DNA of 64,000 nucleotides from Streptomyces aquilus (GCF_003955715.1 NZ_CP034463.1:6696001-6760000), one strand, 5' to 3'; shown: positions 43,360 to 55,210, counted from the first letter of the stretch. The notes: generated by a model from the sequence alone, not told the origin. Program-made: numbers and translations.

Positions 43360-43391
43360 AGAGGGCGCCCGGTGGAAACCGGGCGCCCTCT
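43360..43391. terminator. Terminator between PBP and phosphatase genes
   Basis: AGAGGGCGCCCGGT (43360-43373) and ACCGGGCGCCCTCT (43378-43391) form a perfect 14-bp stem with a GGAA tetraloop. It serves both convergent genes. Confidence 0.93.
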
Positions 43392-43409
43392 CTCCGTGTC
43401 CTACCGGCC

Positions 43410-45467
43410 CTAGCCGCCCCGGTTCAGCTCGAACCAGACGACCTTCCCGGTGCTCAGCCGGGTCGCCCCCCACCGCCGTGCCAGCCGGTTGACGAGATAC
43501 AGGCCGCGGCCGCCCTCGTCCGTGGCCCGCGCCTGGCGCAGCCGGGGCAGCTGGGGCACGTCGTCGCCCACTTCGCAGCGCAGCACATCGGTCCGCAGCA
43601 GCCGCAGCGTCACCGGTCGCGAGGTGTAGCGCACCGCGTTGGTGACGACCTCGCTGACGAGCAGCTCCACCGAGTCGCTCATCTCCTCGAGGCCCCAGCG
43701 CGACAGGGCCCGTCGGGCCAGTCGCCGGGCACGGCCGGGCGCCGCGTCCTCCGGCTCCAGGAACCAGTACGCCACGTCGCTGGGCGCGATCCCGTCGAAG
43801 CGGGCGGCGAGCAGCGCGATGTCGTCGTCCCGGTCGCCGGGGCCGAGCATGTCGAGCACCTCGTCGCAGAGGGCCTCCAGCGGCGGCGGATGGTCGGGGC
43901 CGGTCAGCTGGGCGGTCGCGGCGAGCTTCTCGCGCAGCTGCTCTATGCCGGTCCACACGTCCCGCAGCCGGGACTCGACGAGCCCGTCCGTGTAGAGGAG
44001 CAGGGTCGCTCCGGCCGGGGCGTCCAGCTCCACGGCCTCGAAGTCGACGCCGCCGACACCGATCGGCGCGCCCGGGGGCACCCGCAGCACCTCGGCCCGC
44101 CCACCGAGGTGGAGCAGGACCGGCGGCGGATGCCCGGCGTTGGCGATGGTGATCCGGTGCGAGACCGGGTCGTAGACGGCGTACAGACACGTCGCCATCC
44201 GGTCCGTGCCGAGCCGTTGCGCCTGTTCGTCGAGGTGGTGCAGCACCTCCTGCGGGGGCAGGTCGAGCCCGGCCAGCGTCTGCGCGGTGGTCCGCAGCTG
44301 GCCCATGATCGCGGCCGAGGTCATGGAGTGACCCATCACGTCACCGACGACCAGCGCGACGCGGCTGCCCGGCAGCGGGATGGCGTCGTACCAGTCGCCG
44401 CCCACGCGCGCGGTCTCGGCGGCCGGCAGATAGCGCGAGGCCAGTCGGACGCCGGTGGGGCGCGGGAGGGTCTCCGGCAGCATCGTGCGCTGGAGTTCGT
44501 CGGCGATGTAGGCCTCACGGCCGTACAGCACCGCCTTGTCGATGCCCAGCGCGCTGTGCGTGGCGAGCTGGGCGGCGACCAGGAGGTCGTCCGGCTCGAA
44601 CGCGATGCGGTCCGGGCGGCGCAGGAACAGCGCGGCGCCGATCACCCGGCGCCGGCCGCGCAGCGGGGCGAGGATCGCCCGCTGACCGGCGGGCACGCTC
44701 AACTCGCCGCCCTCGCCGAGCAGTTCCGGCAGCGCGGCGCGGGCCGCCGGAGAGTCCGTGAAGACCGGACGTACGCCCCGCAGCACCTCGGCGAGCGCAC
44801 CCCCCGTCCGCACCTCGCACAGCTCGGCGGTGACGGCCGACAGCTCGGTCAGCTCCGTCGGCTCCGGCTGGAGCGCCGGCGAGACGAAACCGCCCTCGGT
44901 GTCCCGCTCCTCCGGGATGCGGTCCGTGCGGCGCAGCCGCAGCACCAGCGGGCCGGTGGGACGCTCGTCGCCGACCGGCAGCGGGTCGCGCAGATAAACC
45001 AGGATCGCGTCGGAGAACGTCGGCACGGTCGCCCGGCACAGCCCCATCACGATCTCGTCGAGGTCGATGCCGCGGGCGATCCGCCGGGTCGCCGCGCCCA
45101 CGAAGCGCAGCCGGTCCCCGTCCCGTCGCATCGGCGTGGGCCGGCCGGGCGGCAGGCCCTGTCCGGTACGCCGCTCACTGGACGCGGAGTCGCCCCCGGT
45201 CTGGGCGGGGATCACGTCGGGCAGCTCGGACACGGGCCTCGGTCGGTGGGTGTCGGGCTCGGCGGCGACCGTGGGCTGGGAGTGCTCGGGGTCGCTGCCG
45301 GGCGGCGGTGTGGTCATGTCGGATCCGGGAGCAGGTGTCTCGCCGGCGCGGGCTTGTACCGGTAAGGCGTTGTGCGGGGGCGTGGAGGCACGCAGGAGCG
45401 CCCCGCGGGGGTCCGCGGGGTCGGCGCCCGTCTGGGGGCGCTCGAAGGAGGTGGGCTGCTCCGTCAC
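43410..45467 (-). CDS. GAF-SpoIIE-HATPase phosphatase/anti-sigma regulator
   Basis: This encodes 685 residues. A disordered Pro-rich head (1-110) is followed by a GAF domain (about 120-310), a SpoIIE/PP2C phosphatase domain (about 330-530; GGDWYDAIPLPGSRVALVVGDVMGH gives the metal-binding Asp residues, cited in two parts) and a C-terminal RsbW-like HATPase (about 545-680; SELVTNAVRYT-like N box). The combination of phosphatase and kinase in one chain is common in streptomycetes, where it regulates anti-anti-sigma proteins of stress and developmental sigma factors. Confidence 0.93.
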   Translation of the reverse strand: MTEQPTSFERPQTGADPADPRGALLRASTPPHNALPVQARAGETPAPGSDMTTPPPGSDPEHSQPTVAAEPDTHRPRPVSELPDVIPAQTGGDSASSERRTGQGLPPGRPTPMRRDGDRLRFVGAATRRIARGIDLDEIVMGLCRATVPTFSDAILVYLRDPLPVGDERPTGPLVLRLRRTDRIPEERDTEGGFVSPALQPEPTELTELSAVTAELCEVRTGGALAEVLRGVRPVFTDSPAARAALPELLGEGGELSVPAGQRAILAPLRGRRRVIGAALFLRRPDRIAFEPDDLLVAAQLATHSALGIDKAVLYGREAYIADELQRTMLPETLPRPTGVRLASRYLPAAETARVGGDWYDAIPLPGSRVALVVGDVMGHSMTSAAIMGQLRTTAQTLAGLDLPPQEVLHHLDEQAQRLGTDRMATCLYAVYDPVSHRITIANAGHPPPVLLHLGGRAEVLRVPPGAPIGVGGVDFEAVELDAPAGATLLLYTDGLVESRLRDVWTGIEQLREKLAATAQLTGPDHPPPLEALCDEVLDMLGPGDRDDDIALLAARFDGIAPSDVAYWFLEPEDAAPGRARRLARRALSRWGLEEMSDSVELLVSEVVTNAVRYTSRPVTLRLLRTDVLRCEVGDDVPQLPRLRQARATDEGGRGLYLVNRLARRWGATRLSTGKVVWFELNRGG

Positions 45468-45759
45468 GCGTGTCGATTCCGTCCGTTGGGGGCTGCGCGC
45501 CGCGCGTGCAGTTCGTCCCGCAGAAATGCCGATACCCGGATTACCTGCCTCAGGAACGGAATTCCCGCGTGGTCAGAGGCAGTTCCTGTGCCACGGCCGG
45601 ACCGTCCGACCGCGTCCGTGTTGCCCTCGTACCCCTCGATCACGTCCTGCCGCCCCTCGGTGACGAATGGTCAAGCTCAGTGCGCGCTCCGGTAGTTGCC
45701 GCCGCGCGCTCTTGCGGAGGACGATCCTACGTTTGTTGCCCGGGGGCGCATCAAGGGTC

Positions 45760-46452
45760 TCATGAGGACACGTGCGCGGGCGTACGGTCCCAGTCTTCCG
45801 GGAGCAACGGTACGGCCCAGGACGGATCCGGGCGCCAGTGCTGCCAGCCGTCCGCGTACGGCCGGCCCCAGGCGTGGATCACCTCCACCGCCGAGCGGCC
45901 CGCCGCCAGCACCTGTTCGGCCTGTCCGGCGTCCATCAGGCCGTCGCGCTGGGCCTGCGCGAACTCGTCCTCGTCGCGCCAGTGCCAACTGCGGTCCGGG
46001 TGCACGGAGATGTCGAGGAAGTGGTCCTCGGAGTCGACCCCGCCGTCCCAACGCGTCAGCGGCGTCTCCAGATTCACGTACCAGTTCTTGAACTGCCAGC
46101 CCGGCTCCCAGAACAGCCACACCGACCAGGGCTCGCCGGGCCGCGCCAGCTTCAGCACGCCCGTGCCGAACCAGCGGTCGCGCTGGACGGCACGGGGCTT
46201 GGTGTACCGGGTCTCCAGCGGTTCCGCGTGCACGGGCGTGCCGTCGGCGAGCACTGGCTTCACGCACTCGGTCCCCGGTGCCATCCACACGGCGAGCAGC
46301 TCGGGGTCGTCCCGCACGACGGTCACGGGGCGTGCGATGTGGAAGCGGCGGCCGCCGTTCTCCCGGTAGCGCCACAGGATCTGACTCCCGGGCTCCCAGA
46401 AGGACGCCGCCGTACCCGCTTCCGCCGCTCTCACCGCTCCACCCTCTGCCAT
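45760..46452 (-). CDS. DUF402 domain protein
   Basis: This encodes 230 residues. The DUF402 core (about 90-215) includes RWFGTGVLKL, WSVWLFWEPGWQFKNWYVNLE, and DHFLDISVHPDRSWHWRDEDEF. The family is related to FomD-like nucleotidyl phosphatases/hydrolases with a metal-binding Asp cluster. ATG 46452 is the first in the frame; no further neighbours in the operon are apparent. Confidence 0.88.
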   Translation of the reverse strand: MAEGGAVRAAEAGTAASFWEPGSQILWRYRENGGRRFHIARPVTVVRDDPELLAVWMAPGTECVKPVLADGTPVHAEPLETRYTKPRAVQRDRWFGTGVLKLARPGEPWSVWLFWEPGWQFKNWYVNLETPLTRWDGGVDSEDHFLDISVHPDRSWHWRDEDEFAQAQRDGLMDAGQAEQVLAAGRSAVEVIHAWGRPYADGWQHWRPDPSWAVPLLPEDWDRTPAHVSS

Positions 46453-46525
46453 GCACAGATATTAGGTGCCATGGGCATACGACGCTGCGGCACGCGTCAC
46501 GGTTCTCCGGGGGTGGCGAGTGTTG

Positions 46526-47911
<1,386 letters not shown>

Positions 47912-48020
47912 GCCGGGTACAGCGGTCCAGGAGCCGGGGTTGTTCCGGGACGTGGGCCGGATGGGCTCAGCGGATGGGACGGTTAGGTGCGGCGGGGGCG
48001 AAGAGAACCCCCGCCGCCCC

Positions 48021-48074
48021 GACGAACTACGCCAGCCCGACGAACTACGCCAGCCCGACGAACTACGCCAGCCC
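48021..48074. repeat. Three tandem 18-bp repeats spanning a fumarase stop codon
   Basis: GACGAACTACGCCAGCCC occurs three times without gaps (48021-48038, 48039-48056, 48057-48074). In the reading frame of the minus-strand fumarase each unit reads GLA-stop-FV, so the stop codon itself has been copied; the first stop read is at 48063-48065. Confidence 0.95.
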
Positions 48075-49730
48075 CGGCCCCCGCACCGGAATCGTCGTGA
48101 ACGTCGGCGCCGGTGCCGGGTCCTGGAAGAAGTCGTTGCCCTTGTCGTCCACCACGATGAACGCCGGGAAGTCCTCGACCTCGATCTTCCAGACCGCCTC
48201 CATGCCGAGCTCCTCGTACTCGACGACCTCGACCTTCTTGATGCAGTCCTGGGCGAGGCGGGCGGCGGGGCCGCCGATGGAGCCGAGGTAGAAGCCGCCG
48301 TGGGTGTCGCAGGCCTTGGTGACCTGGGCGGACCGGTTGCCCTTGGCCAGCATGACCTTCGAGCCGCCCGCCGCCTGGAACTGCTCGACGTAGGAGTCCA
48401 TACGGCCGGCCGTCGTCGGACCGAAGGAACCGGAGGCGTAGCCCTCGGGGGTCTTGGCTGGTCCGGCGTAGTAGACCGGGTGGTCCTTCAGGTACTGCGG
48501 CATCTCCTCGCCCGCGTCCAGGCGTTCCTTGATCTTGGCGTGCGCGATGTCGCGCGCCACGACCAGCGGGCCGGAGAGGGAGAGGCGGGTCTTGACCGGG
48601 TACTTCGTCAGCTCCGCGAGGATCGACTCCATCGGCTGGTTCAGGTCGATCTTGACGACGTCACCGGCCTCGTCCAGGTGCTCGTCCGTCGTCTCCGGCA
48701 GGAACCGCGCCGGGTCCGTCTCCAGCTGCTCCAGGAAGACACCCTCGGCCGTGATCTTGGCCACCGCCTGGCGGTCCGCCGAGCAGGAGACCGCGATGGC
48801 CACCGGGCAGGAGGCGCCGTGGCGGGGGAGGCGCACCACCCGTACGTCGTGGCAGAAGTACTTGCCGCCGAACTGCGCCCCGATCCCGATCTTCTGCGTC
48901 AGCTCGAAGACCTTCTCCTCCAGCTCCTTGTCCCGGAAGCCGTGCCCCAGCTCCGAGCCCTCGGCCGGGATCTCGTCCAGGTAGTGCGCGGAGGCGTACT
49001 TCGCCGTCTTCAGGGCGTACTCGGCGCTCGTGCCGCCGACCACGATCGCCAGGTGGTAGGGCGGGCAGGCGGCCGTGCCCAGCGAACGGATCTTCTCCTC
49101 CAGGAACTTCATCATGGAGGCCTCGTTCAGGACGGCCTTCGTCTCCTGGTAGAGGAAGGACTTGTTGGCGCTGCCGCCGCCCTTCGCCATGAACAGGAAC
49201 TTGTAGGCGCCGCCGTCGGTGGCGTACAGCTCGATCTGCGCCGGGAGGTTGGAGCCCGTGTTCTTCTCGTCCCACATGGTCAGCGGGGCCATCTGCGAAT
49301 AGCGCAGGTTCAGGTTCTGGTAGGCGTCGTAGATGCCCTTCGACAGGGCCGCCTCGTCACCGCCCTCGGTGAGGACGTTCTGGCCGCGCTTGCCCATCAC
49401 GATCGCCGTGCCGGTGTCCTGGCACATCGGCAGGACGCCCGCCGCCGCGATGTTCGCGTTCTTCAGCAGGTCGAGGGCCACGAACTTGTCGTTGCTCGAC
49501 GCCTCGGGGTCGTCGATGATCCGGCGCAGCTGGGCCAGGTGGGCCGGGCGCAGGTAGTGCTGGATGTCGTGGATGGCCTCTTCGGCGAGCTTGCGCAGCG
49601 CCTCCGGCTCGACCTTGAGGAACGTGCGCCCGTCGGCCTCGAAGGTGGAGACACCCTCGGAGGTCACCAGCCGGTAAGGGGTGGTGTCCTCTCCCATGGG
49701 GAGCAGATCGGTGTACGCGAACTCAGGCAT
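48063..49730 (-). CDS. Fumarate hydratase class I (iron-sulfur)
   Basis: This encodes 555 residues. ATG 49730 (product [10 protein letters not shown]) is preferred over 49865 because GAGGAA lies about 9 bases upstream. The three Fe-S cysteines are in [15 protein letters not shown] and VSCSADRQ; the C-terminal beta part includes [17 protein letters not shown]. The enzyme forms malate and is oxygen- and iron-sensitive. The last codons lie within the 18-bp tandem repeat (48021-48074). Confidence 0.96.
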   Translation of the reverse strand: MPEFAYTDLLPMGEDTTPYRLVTSEGVSTFEADGRTFLKVEPEALRKLAEEAIHDIQHYLRPAHLAQLRRIIDDPEASSNDKFVALDLLKNANIAAAGVLPMCQDTGTAIVMGKRGQNVLTEGGDEAALSKGIYDAYQNLNLRYSQMAPLTMWDEKNTGSNLPAQIELYATDGGAYKFLFMAKGGGSANKSFLYQETKAVLNEASMMKFLEEKIRSLGTAACPPYHLAIVVGGTSAEYALKTAKYASAHYLDEIPAEGSELGHGFRDKELEEKVFELTQKIGIGAQFGGKYFCHDVRVVRLPRHGASCPVAIAVSCSADRQAVAKITAEGVFLEQLETDPARFLPETTDEHLDEAGDVVKIDLNQPMESILAELTKYPVKTRLSLSGPLVVARDIAHAKIKERLDAGEEMPQYLKDHPVYYAGPAKTPEGYASGSFGPTTAGRMDSYVEQFQAAGGSKVMLAKGNRSAQVTKACDTHGGFYLGSIGGPAARLAQDCIKKVEVVEYEELGMEAVWKIEVEDFPAFIVVDDKGNDFFQDPAPAPTFTTIPVRGPGLA

Positions 49731-49894
49731 CTCAGCCCATTCCTCACTCGAACGACGGGGCCGGCCTCCGTTGGCAGGCCTCACCAGCCTAGAACCTGTC
49801 CAAGGCGGGAAGCTTGTGAGGTAAGGCTCAGTTGGTCGGATCCTGGGTGCCGCCGGGTTTTCCACAGGCCTAGTCGCGATCTATCGCGTTTGGG

Positions 49895-49909
49895 TACGCT
49901 GCTGCCGTG
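49895..49909 (+). promoter_or_regulatory. Leaderless promoter of the DUF1707 gene
   Basis: TACGCT (49895-49900) is a good -10 hexamer 6 bases before the GTG at 49907; no ribosome site is present. The transcript therefore probably starts at or next to the start codon. Confidence 0.6.
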
Positions 49910-50611
49910 GACCTTCAGAAGCAGGACCTGCCGCAGCCGACCCCGCCCGTCTCCGCCGACCTGCGCGCCTCCGACGCGGACCGCGACCGCGTCGCGGACA
50001 TCCTGCGCGAGGCGCTCGCCGAGGGGCGTCTGACCGCCGACGAGCACGCCGAGCGGGTCGAGGGCGTGCTGGCCGCCAAGACCGTGGGCGAGCTGGACGT
50101 CTTCATCCAGGACCTGCCGGCCGCGCACGCCCGCCGGGAGACGGCGACGACGTACGCCGTGGCCCCGAACCGCCCGACCGTGGGCGCCGTCCCGGTCGAG
50201 CCCGACGAGAACGTGGTCGCGGTGTTCAGTACGGCCGTCCGCAAGGGCCGCTGGCGCGCGGGTCGCCGTATCCACGCGTACGCGATCTTCGGCAGCGTCG
50301 AGATCGATCTCAGCGAGGCCCTCTTCGAGTACCAGCAGGTCGTGGTCAAGGCGATCTCGGTCTTCGGCAGCATCGAGGTCCGCGTCCCGGAGAACGTGTC
50401 GCTGCGCGGCACCGGCGGCGGTGTCCTCGGCAACTTCGAGGTGCACACGCTCGACGCGGCCGACCCCGCGGCCCCGGTGGTCTACGTGGACGGCTGGGCC
50501 GTCCTCGGCAACATCGAGGGCAGGCCCCGTCGCGGCAGGCTCGTCGCGGACATTCTCGATCGCGTCCAGCACAAGGTCGACAGGAGTTTGCGCAAACACC
50601 TGGACCGTTGA
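49907..50611 (+). CDS. DUF1707/LiaF-like cell-envelope stress protein
   Basis: This encodes 234 residues. DUF1707 occupies about 20-75 (LRASDADRDRVADILREAL, LTADEHAERVEGVLAAKT, ELDVFIQDLP). The C-terminal half (about 105-225) resembles the LiaF/DUF2154 beta-helix (VEIDLSEALFEY, VFGSIEVRVPENVSLRG, VLGNIEGRPRRGR). No membrane helix is present, unlike LiaF itself. It probably takes part in sensing envelope stress. Confidence 0.87.
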   Translation: MDLQKQDLPQPTPPVSADLRASDADRDRVADILREALAEGRLTADEHAERVEGVLAAKTVGELDVFIQDLPAAHARRETATTYAVAPNRPTVGAVPVEPDENVVAVFSTAVRKGRWRAGRRIHAYAIFGSVEIDLSEALFEYQQVVVKAISVFGSIEVRVPENVSLRGTGGGVLGNFEVHTLDAADPAAPVVYVDGWAVLGNIEGRPRRGRLVADILDRVQHKVDRSLRKHLDR

Positions 50612-50796
50612 CGGTTGTGAATCCGAGGCCGCCCGAAGGGAGTTGGTCCGCTCGCGGTCCACTCGCAGCCCACTCTCGGTCCCGCGCGGCACCACCCGGA
50701 ATCCAGCGGTTCGGAACTCAGTGCATAGGCACGCGTACAACGGGTAGGCCTTGCTGCATCGTCTCTCGCTCGCGAAGCCGTCGTCAGGAGTAGACC

Positions 50797-51174
50797 GTGC
50801 TGCAACCGCCGCATTCGTCCCTGCAGGTAGCTGTTGTTCCGGCTCAGCGGGTGCCAGTGCGAGACAGGGACCAAGACGCACCATGGCACACCGAGGCGGT
50901 GTGCCGCCGCGACGAGGCCGGCCTGTTCTTCGCCCCCTCCAAAGAACCCACCGCGGCGCGCCTCTCCCGCGAAGAAGCCGCGAAGCGGGTCTGTGCCCGC
51001 TGTCCCGTCATGGTCGAGTGCCGCGAGCACGCCCTCCTGCAACCCGAGCCCTACGGCGTCTGGGGCGGCCTGACCGCCGCGGAGCGCCGAGTGGTCCTGG
51101 CCCGGCGCCGCCGCCGCGACATGGAACTGAAAAAGGCGGCCAGGACGACGGACCGCATAGCGCAGGCAGGCTAG
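50797..51174 (+). CDS. WhiB-family iron-sulfur regulator
   Basis: This encodes 125 residues. GTG 50797 follows AGGAG. The four cluster cysteines are in AVCRRDEAGLFF and VCARCPVMVEC, followed by the GVWGGLTAAERR turn and a basic tail (RRRRRDMELKKAAR) that contacts DNA. WhiB-like proteins are actinobacterial transcription factors that bind the primary sigma factor. From the position next to glpX this may be the streptomycete WblI, but that is inferred. Confidence 0.94.
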   Translation: MLQPPHSSLQVAVVPAQRVPVRDRDQDAPWHTEAVCRRDEAGLFFAPSKEPTAARLSREEAAKRVCARCPVMVECREHALLQPEPYGVWGGLTAAERRVVLARRRRRDMELKKAARTTDRIAQAG

Positions 51175-51186
51175 ACAGCAACGACG

Positions 51187-51217
51187 AAGGGCGCCCCCAC
51201 CGCACCGGGGGCGCCCT
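51187..51217. terminator. Terminator between wbl and glpX
   Basis: AAGGGCGCCCC (51187-51197) and GGGGGCGCCCTT (51207-51217) pair around a short loop. It separates the convergent wbl and glpX genes. Confidence 0.88.
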
Positions 51218-51257
51218 TCGTGATCACCAGGGGTCCGCACCCCCTTGGGGTGTCTGC

Positions 51258-52292
51258 CTACTTCGCCCGATCGAAGTCGATCGCGCTGTAAGCCCGCAGC
51301 TTGCTCAACCGGTGCTCGGAATCGATCCTCCGCACCGTCCCCGACTTCGACCGCATCACGATCGAGTCGGTCGTGGCGGTCTCCGACCGGTACCGCACAC
51401 CCCGTAGCAACTCCCCGTCCGTGATCCCGGTGGCGACGAAGAACACGTTGTCCCCGGAGACCAGGTCGTCGGTCATCAGCACCCGGTCGAGATCGTGCCC
51501 GGCGTCGATCGCCCGCGCCCGCTCCTCGTCGTCCTTCGGCCACAACTTGCCCTGGATCGTGCCCCCGAGGCACTTCACCGCACAGGCCGAGATGATCCCC
51601 TCCGGCGTACCGCCGATGCCCAGCAGCATGTCGACGCCGGTGCCCTCGCGGAGCGCGTAGATGGAGCCCGCCACGTCACCGTCGGAGATCAGCTTGATCC
51701 GCGCGCCGGCCTCCCGGATCTCCTTGATGATCCCCTCGTGCCGCGGCCGGTCGAGGATGACCACCGTCACGTCCTCCGGCGTGGAGCGCTTCGCCTTGGC
51801 GACCCGCCGGATGTTCACGGACACCGGCGCGTTGATGTCGACGAAGTCGGCGGCCTCGGGACCGGTGACCAGCTTGTCCATGTAGAACACGGCGGACGGG
51901 TCGAACATCGACCCCCGGTCGGCCGCGGCCAGCACGGCGATCGCGTTCGGCATGCCCTTGGCCGTCAGCGTCGTACCGTCGATCGGGTCGACGGCGATGT
52001 CGCACTCGGGACCGGTGCCGTCACCGACCCGCTCCCCGTTGAAGAGCATCGGCGCCTCGTCCTTCTCGCCCTCGCCGATGACGACCACGCCGTTCATCGA
52101 CACGGTGGAGACGAGGGTCCGCATGGCGCGCACCGCGGCACCGTCGGCGCCGTTCTTGTCGCCGCGCCCGACCCAGCGGCCCGCGGCCATCGCGGCGGCT
52201 TCGGTCACCCGGACGAGTTCCAGGGCGAGGTTGCGGTCGGGGGCTTCACTGGGGACTTCGAGTTCGGACGGCAGATGATGATGCTCGGTCAT
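51258..52292 (-). CDS. glpX: Class II fructose-1,6-bisphosphatase GlpX
   Basis: This encodes 344 residues, the main gluconeogenic phosphatase in many actinomycetes. Metal- and substrate-binding blocks are [46 protein letters not shown] and [12 protein letters not shown]. Length fits the family. The gene is divergent from the DUF4245 gene, 128 bases apart. Confidence 0.97.
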   Translation of the reverse strand: MTEHHHLPSELEVPSEAPDRNLALELVRVTEAAAMAAGRWVGRGDKNGADGAAVRAMRTLVSTVSMNGVVVIGEGEKDEAPMLFNGERVGDGTGPECDIAVDPIDGTTLTAKGMPNAIAVLAAADRGSMFDPSAVFYMDKLVTGPEAADFVDINAPVSVNIRRVAKAKRSTPEDVTVVILDRPRHEGIIKEIREAGARIKLISDGDVAGSIYALREGTGVDMLLGIGGTPEGIISACAVKCLGGTIQGKLWPKDDEERARAIDAGHDLDRVLMTDDLVSGDNVFFVATGITDGELLRGVRYRSETATTDSIVMRSKSGTVRRIDSEHRLSKLRAYSAIDFDRAK

Positions 52293-52419
52293 CGAGGCGC
52301 ACCTTTCTGATACGACGACGGCCGGATGAGGGTTCGATCCTCGACTCTATCGTCAGTCCGACAAAATGAGCAGGGGACCCCACGGATGAGCGGGCCGGGC
52401 ACCTGCGACGATAGGGGGC

Positions 52420-52953
52420 GTGGCAGGTTCGAACGGCAGAAGCGGCAAGCAGAAGACGGTCCGGGACATGGTGCTCTCCCTGGGCCTGATCGGTGTCATG
52501 GCAGGGGTCATCTACCTGTTCATCCCGCACGACGACTCCGATCCCGAGGTGAAGCAGGTCGACTACCGCGTCGAGCTGCTCACGGCGCGGCGTGCGGCCT
52601 CGTACCCGGTGCTCGCGCCCGAGGGGCTGTCCGCCGCCTGGAAGGCGACCTCCGTCCGTTACGACGGTGCAGACGACGAGTCCTGGCACCTGGGCTTCTC
52701 CACCCCGGGCGGTGAGTACGCCCAGATCGAACAGTCGGCGACGCAGAAGCCGGAGGCGTTCATCGACACCGCCAGCCAGGGCGGCGAGGAGACGAAGACC
52801 ACCGCGGAGATCGGCGGCCGCACCTGGACCCGCTACGACGGCGGCCGCTACGACGCGCTCGTGCACGAGGGCGAGGGCGCGACGACCGTCCTGGCCGGCA
52901 CGGGCGGCTACGACCAGCTGACGCAGATGGCGAAGGCCCTGAAGGCGAAGTAG
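52420..52953 (+). CDS. DUF4245 membrane-anchored protein
   Basis: This encodes 177 residues from GTG 52420. One N-terminal helix (about 20-40, LSLGLIGVMAGVIYLF) anchors the exported beta-domain. Recognisable DUF4245 motifs are SYPVLAPEGLSAAWKATSVRY and WHLGFSTPGGEYAQIEQS. Function unknown. The small distance to GlpX and the nearby xseBA cluster are conserved in actinomycetes. Confidence 0.88.
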   Translation: MAGSNGRSGKQKTVRDMVLSLGLIGVMAGVIYLFIPHDDSDPEVKQVDYRVELLTARRAASYPVLAPEGLSAAWKATSVRYDGADDESWHLGFSTPGGEYAQIEQSATQKPEAFIDTASQGGEETKTTAEIGGRTWTRYDGGRYDALVHEGEGATTVLAGTGGYDQLTQMAKALKAK

Positions 52954-52965
52954 TCACCCCGTAGG

Positions 52966-53008
52966 CATGGGAAAGGCCCCCGGCGTGCGGCCGGGGGCCT
53001 TTCCCATG
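52966..53008. terminator. Terminator between DUF4245 and nitroreductase genes
   Basis: CATGGGAAAGGCCCCCGGC (52966-52984) and GCCGGGGGCCTTTCCCATG (52990-53008) form a perfect 19-bp stem with a GTGCG loop, serving two convergent genes. Confidence 0.95.
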
Positions 53009-53020
53009 TCTGCGTGTCGC

Positions 53021-53611
53021 TCAGACGGTCGTGACGACGTCGTCGTAGGCGAGGCGCGGCGAGCGCGGGTAGGCGGCGTTCTCGCCCGGCTTGCCGATGT
53101 TGACGACCATCAGCGGGGTGTGGTCGTCGTCGAGGAACTCCTTGCGGACGCCCTCGTGGTCGAAGCCCGTCATCGGGCCGGCGGCGAGACCGGCGGCGCG
53201 GACGCCGACGATGAAGTACGCGGCCTGGAGGGCGGCGTTCATGCGGGCGGCGGACTCACGGGCCGGGCGCTCGCTGAAGAAGAGGTCCTTGGCCTGGGGG
53301 AAGGCCGGGAAGAGGGTCGGCAGCTCCTCGTGGAACTCGTTGTCCGCGGAGAGGATCGCGACCAGCGGGGCGGTGGCCGTCTTGGCCTGGTTGCCCTCGG
53401 CCATGTGCTGCACCAGGCGCTCGCGGGCCTCGGCGGAGCGGACCAGCGTGATGCGCAGCGGGGTCTGGTTGAAGGCGGTCGGGCCGAACTTGACCAGGTC
53501 GTAGATCGCCTGGACCTGCTCGTCCGTCACCGGCTCGTCGGCGAAGGCGTTCGCGGTGTGGGCCTCGCGGAACAGCAGGTCCTGGGCGGCGGGGTCAAGA
53601 ACGAGAGACAT
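53021..53611 (-). CDS. Malonic semialdehyde reductase/nitroreductase family protein
   Basis: This encodes 196 residues. ATG 53611 follows GAGGAAG. An FMN-binding nitroreductase fold is supported by REAHTANAFADEPV, YDLVKFGPTAFNQTPLRIT, and QAAYFIVGVRAAGLAAGPMTGFD. It is of the RutE/HadB-like subgroup that reduces malonic semialdehyde or related aldehydes/quinones with NAD(P)H. Confidence 0.88.
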   Translation of the reverse strand: MSLVLDPAAQDLLFREAHTANAFADEPVTDEQVQAIYDLVKFGPTAFNQTPLRITLVRSAEARERLVQHMAEGNQAKTATAPLVAILSADNEFHEELPTLFPAFPQAKDLFFSERPARESAARMNAALQAAYFIVGVRAAGLAAGPMTGFDHEGVRKEFLDDDHTPLMVVNIGKPGENAAYPRSPRLAYDDVVTTV

Positions 53612-53755
53612 ACGGGGGCTTCCTCGGCTGTAGCCTGGGTCCGTTACCGGACCGCGGTCCGTTTCGGCTGACAGGCATGACCGTACGCCAGTAAATTTCA
53701 AGGTTCAACCAAAAGCGGGGCCTAGTGATCCGCTTCACAGTGAACGGTCTGTCGA

Positions 53756-53992
53756 CTACTCGCCGGCTTCCTGGTCCTCGGCCTCCTCTTCCTCCGCCAG
53801 TGCCGCGTCCAGCCGCGCCCGCGCCCCCTCCAGCCACCGCCGGCACACCTTGGCCAGCTCCTCGCCCCGCTCCCAGAGCGCGAGGGACTCCTCCAGCGTC
53901 GTACCGCCCGCCTCCAGCCGTCGTACGACGTCGATCAGCTCGTCCCGCGCCTGCTCGTAGCCGAGCGCCTCATCCACCTTGCTGCTGGTCAT
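53756..53992 (-). CDS. xseB: Exodeoxyribonuclease VII small subunit
   Basis: This encodes 78 residues, forming the two-helix XseB coiled coil: [39 protein letters not shown], given in parts ([18 protein letters not shown] and [17 protein letters not shown]). It lies 9 bases downstream of xseA and forms the multi-subunit nuclease that degrades single-stranded DNA. Confidence 0.95.
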   Translation of the reverse strand: MTSSKVDEALGYEQARDELIDVVRRLEAGGTTLEESLALWERGEELAKVCRRWLEGARARLDAALAEEEEAEDQEAGE

Positions 53993-54001
53993 GCGCCCAC
54001 C

Positions 54002-55210
54002 CTAAGAGTCGACTCGGACAGTGAACTCACCCTCGGACACCCGCGCCCGCAGCACCTCGTCGCCCGCGACCTCCTCCGGGTCGCGCACGACATGGCCGTC
54101 GGCCTTCTGCAGGACCGCGTACCCGCGCTTCAGGGTCGCCGCGGGCGACAGCGCGACCACGCGCGCGTGCGTGTGCGTCAGCTCGGACTCGGCGCGGTCG
54201 AGGTGGTGCCCGAGACAGCGCCGGGTCCGGTCGACCAGGGAGGCCACCTGGTCGGCACGCTCGTCGATCATGCGATGCGGGTCCTCTATCGACGGCCGGG
54301 CCAGCGCGTGCGCAAGCCCGCGCTCCTCCCGCTCGATGAACCCCTCCACGCACCGCCGCGCCCGGTCCCGCAGCATCCGCACCCGCTCGAACTCCTCGCC
54401 CACGTCCGGTACGACCTTCTTGGCGGCGTCGGTGGGCGTGGACGCGCGCAGGTCGGCGACGTAGTCGAGGAGCGGGGTGTCCGGCTCGTGCCCGATCGCG
54501 GAGACGACCGGTGTACGGCAGTCGGCGACGGTCCTGACGAGCTGCTCGTCGGAGAACGGCAGCAGATCCTCGACGCTGCCACCGCCCCGCGCGACGATGA
54601 TCACGTCCACCGCGTCGATCTCGTCCAGCTCCTTGACCGCCTGCACGACCTGCGGCACCGCGTGCACCCCCTGCACCGGCACGTTGCGCACCTCGAAGCG
54701 GACGGCGGGCCAGCGGTGGCGCGCGTTCTCCAGCACGTCCCGCTCGGCGGCCGACGCCCGCCCGCACACCAGGCCGATGAGCTGCGGCAGGAACGGCAGC
54801 GGCTTCTTCCGCTCGGCCGCGAACAGCCCCTCCGCGGCCAGCGCCTTCTTCAACTGCTCAAGACGCGCGAGCAGTTCACCGACGCCCACGGGCCTTATCT
54901 CGGCGGCCCGCAGCGACAGCTGCCCCCGCGGCGCGTACCACTCCGGCTTCGCCAGCACGACCACCCGCGCGCCCTCGCTCACCACGTCGGCGACCGCGTC
55001 GAACACCTGCCGGTAGCAGGTGACGCTCACCGAGATGTCGTACGACGGGTCGCGCAGCGTCAGGAAGACGACGCCGGCGCCGGGGCGGCGGGAGAGCTGG
55101 GTGATCTGGCCCTCCACCCACACGGCCCCGAGCCGGTCGATCCAGCCCCCGATGAGCCGCGACACCTCACCGACGGGGATGGGGGATTCCGCGGACGTGT
55201 TCACAGCCAT
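54002..55210 (-). CDS. xseA: Exodeoxyribonuclease VII large subunit
   Basis: This encodes 402 residues from ATG 55210. An N-terminal OB-fold ([19 protein letters not shown]...[11 protein letters not shown]) is followed by the nuclease core with [42 protein letters not shown] and [21 protein letters not shown] (catalytic Asp/His cluster). The upstream ATG (55240) gives ten more residues with little support. A -10-like TACGCT lies just upstream, so the transcript may be leaderless. Confidence 0.95.
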   Translation of the reverse strand: MAVNTSAESPIPVGEVSRLIGGWIDRLGAVWVEGQITQLSRRPGAGVVFLTLRDPSYDISVSVTCYRQVFDAVADVVSEGARVVVLAKPEWYAPRGQLSLRAAEIRPVGVGELLARLEQLKKALAAEGLFAAERKKPLPFLPQLIGLVCGRASAAERDVLENARHRWPAVRFEVRNVPVQGVHAVPQVVQAVKELDEIDAVDVIIVARGGGSVEDLLPFSDEQLVRTVADCRTPVVSAIGHEPDTPLLDYVADLRASTPTDAAKKVVPDVGEEFERVRMLRDRARRCVEGFIEREERGLAHALARPSIEDPHRMIDERADQVASLVDRTRRCLGHHLDRAESELTHTHARVVALSPAATLKRGYAVLQKADGHVVRDPEEVAGDEVLRARVSEGEFTVRVDS

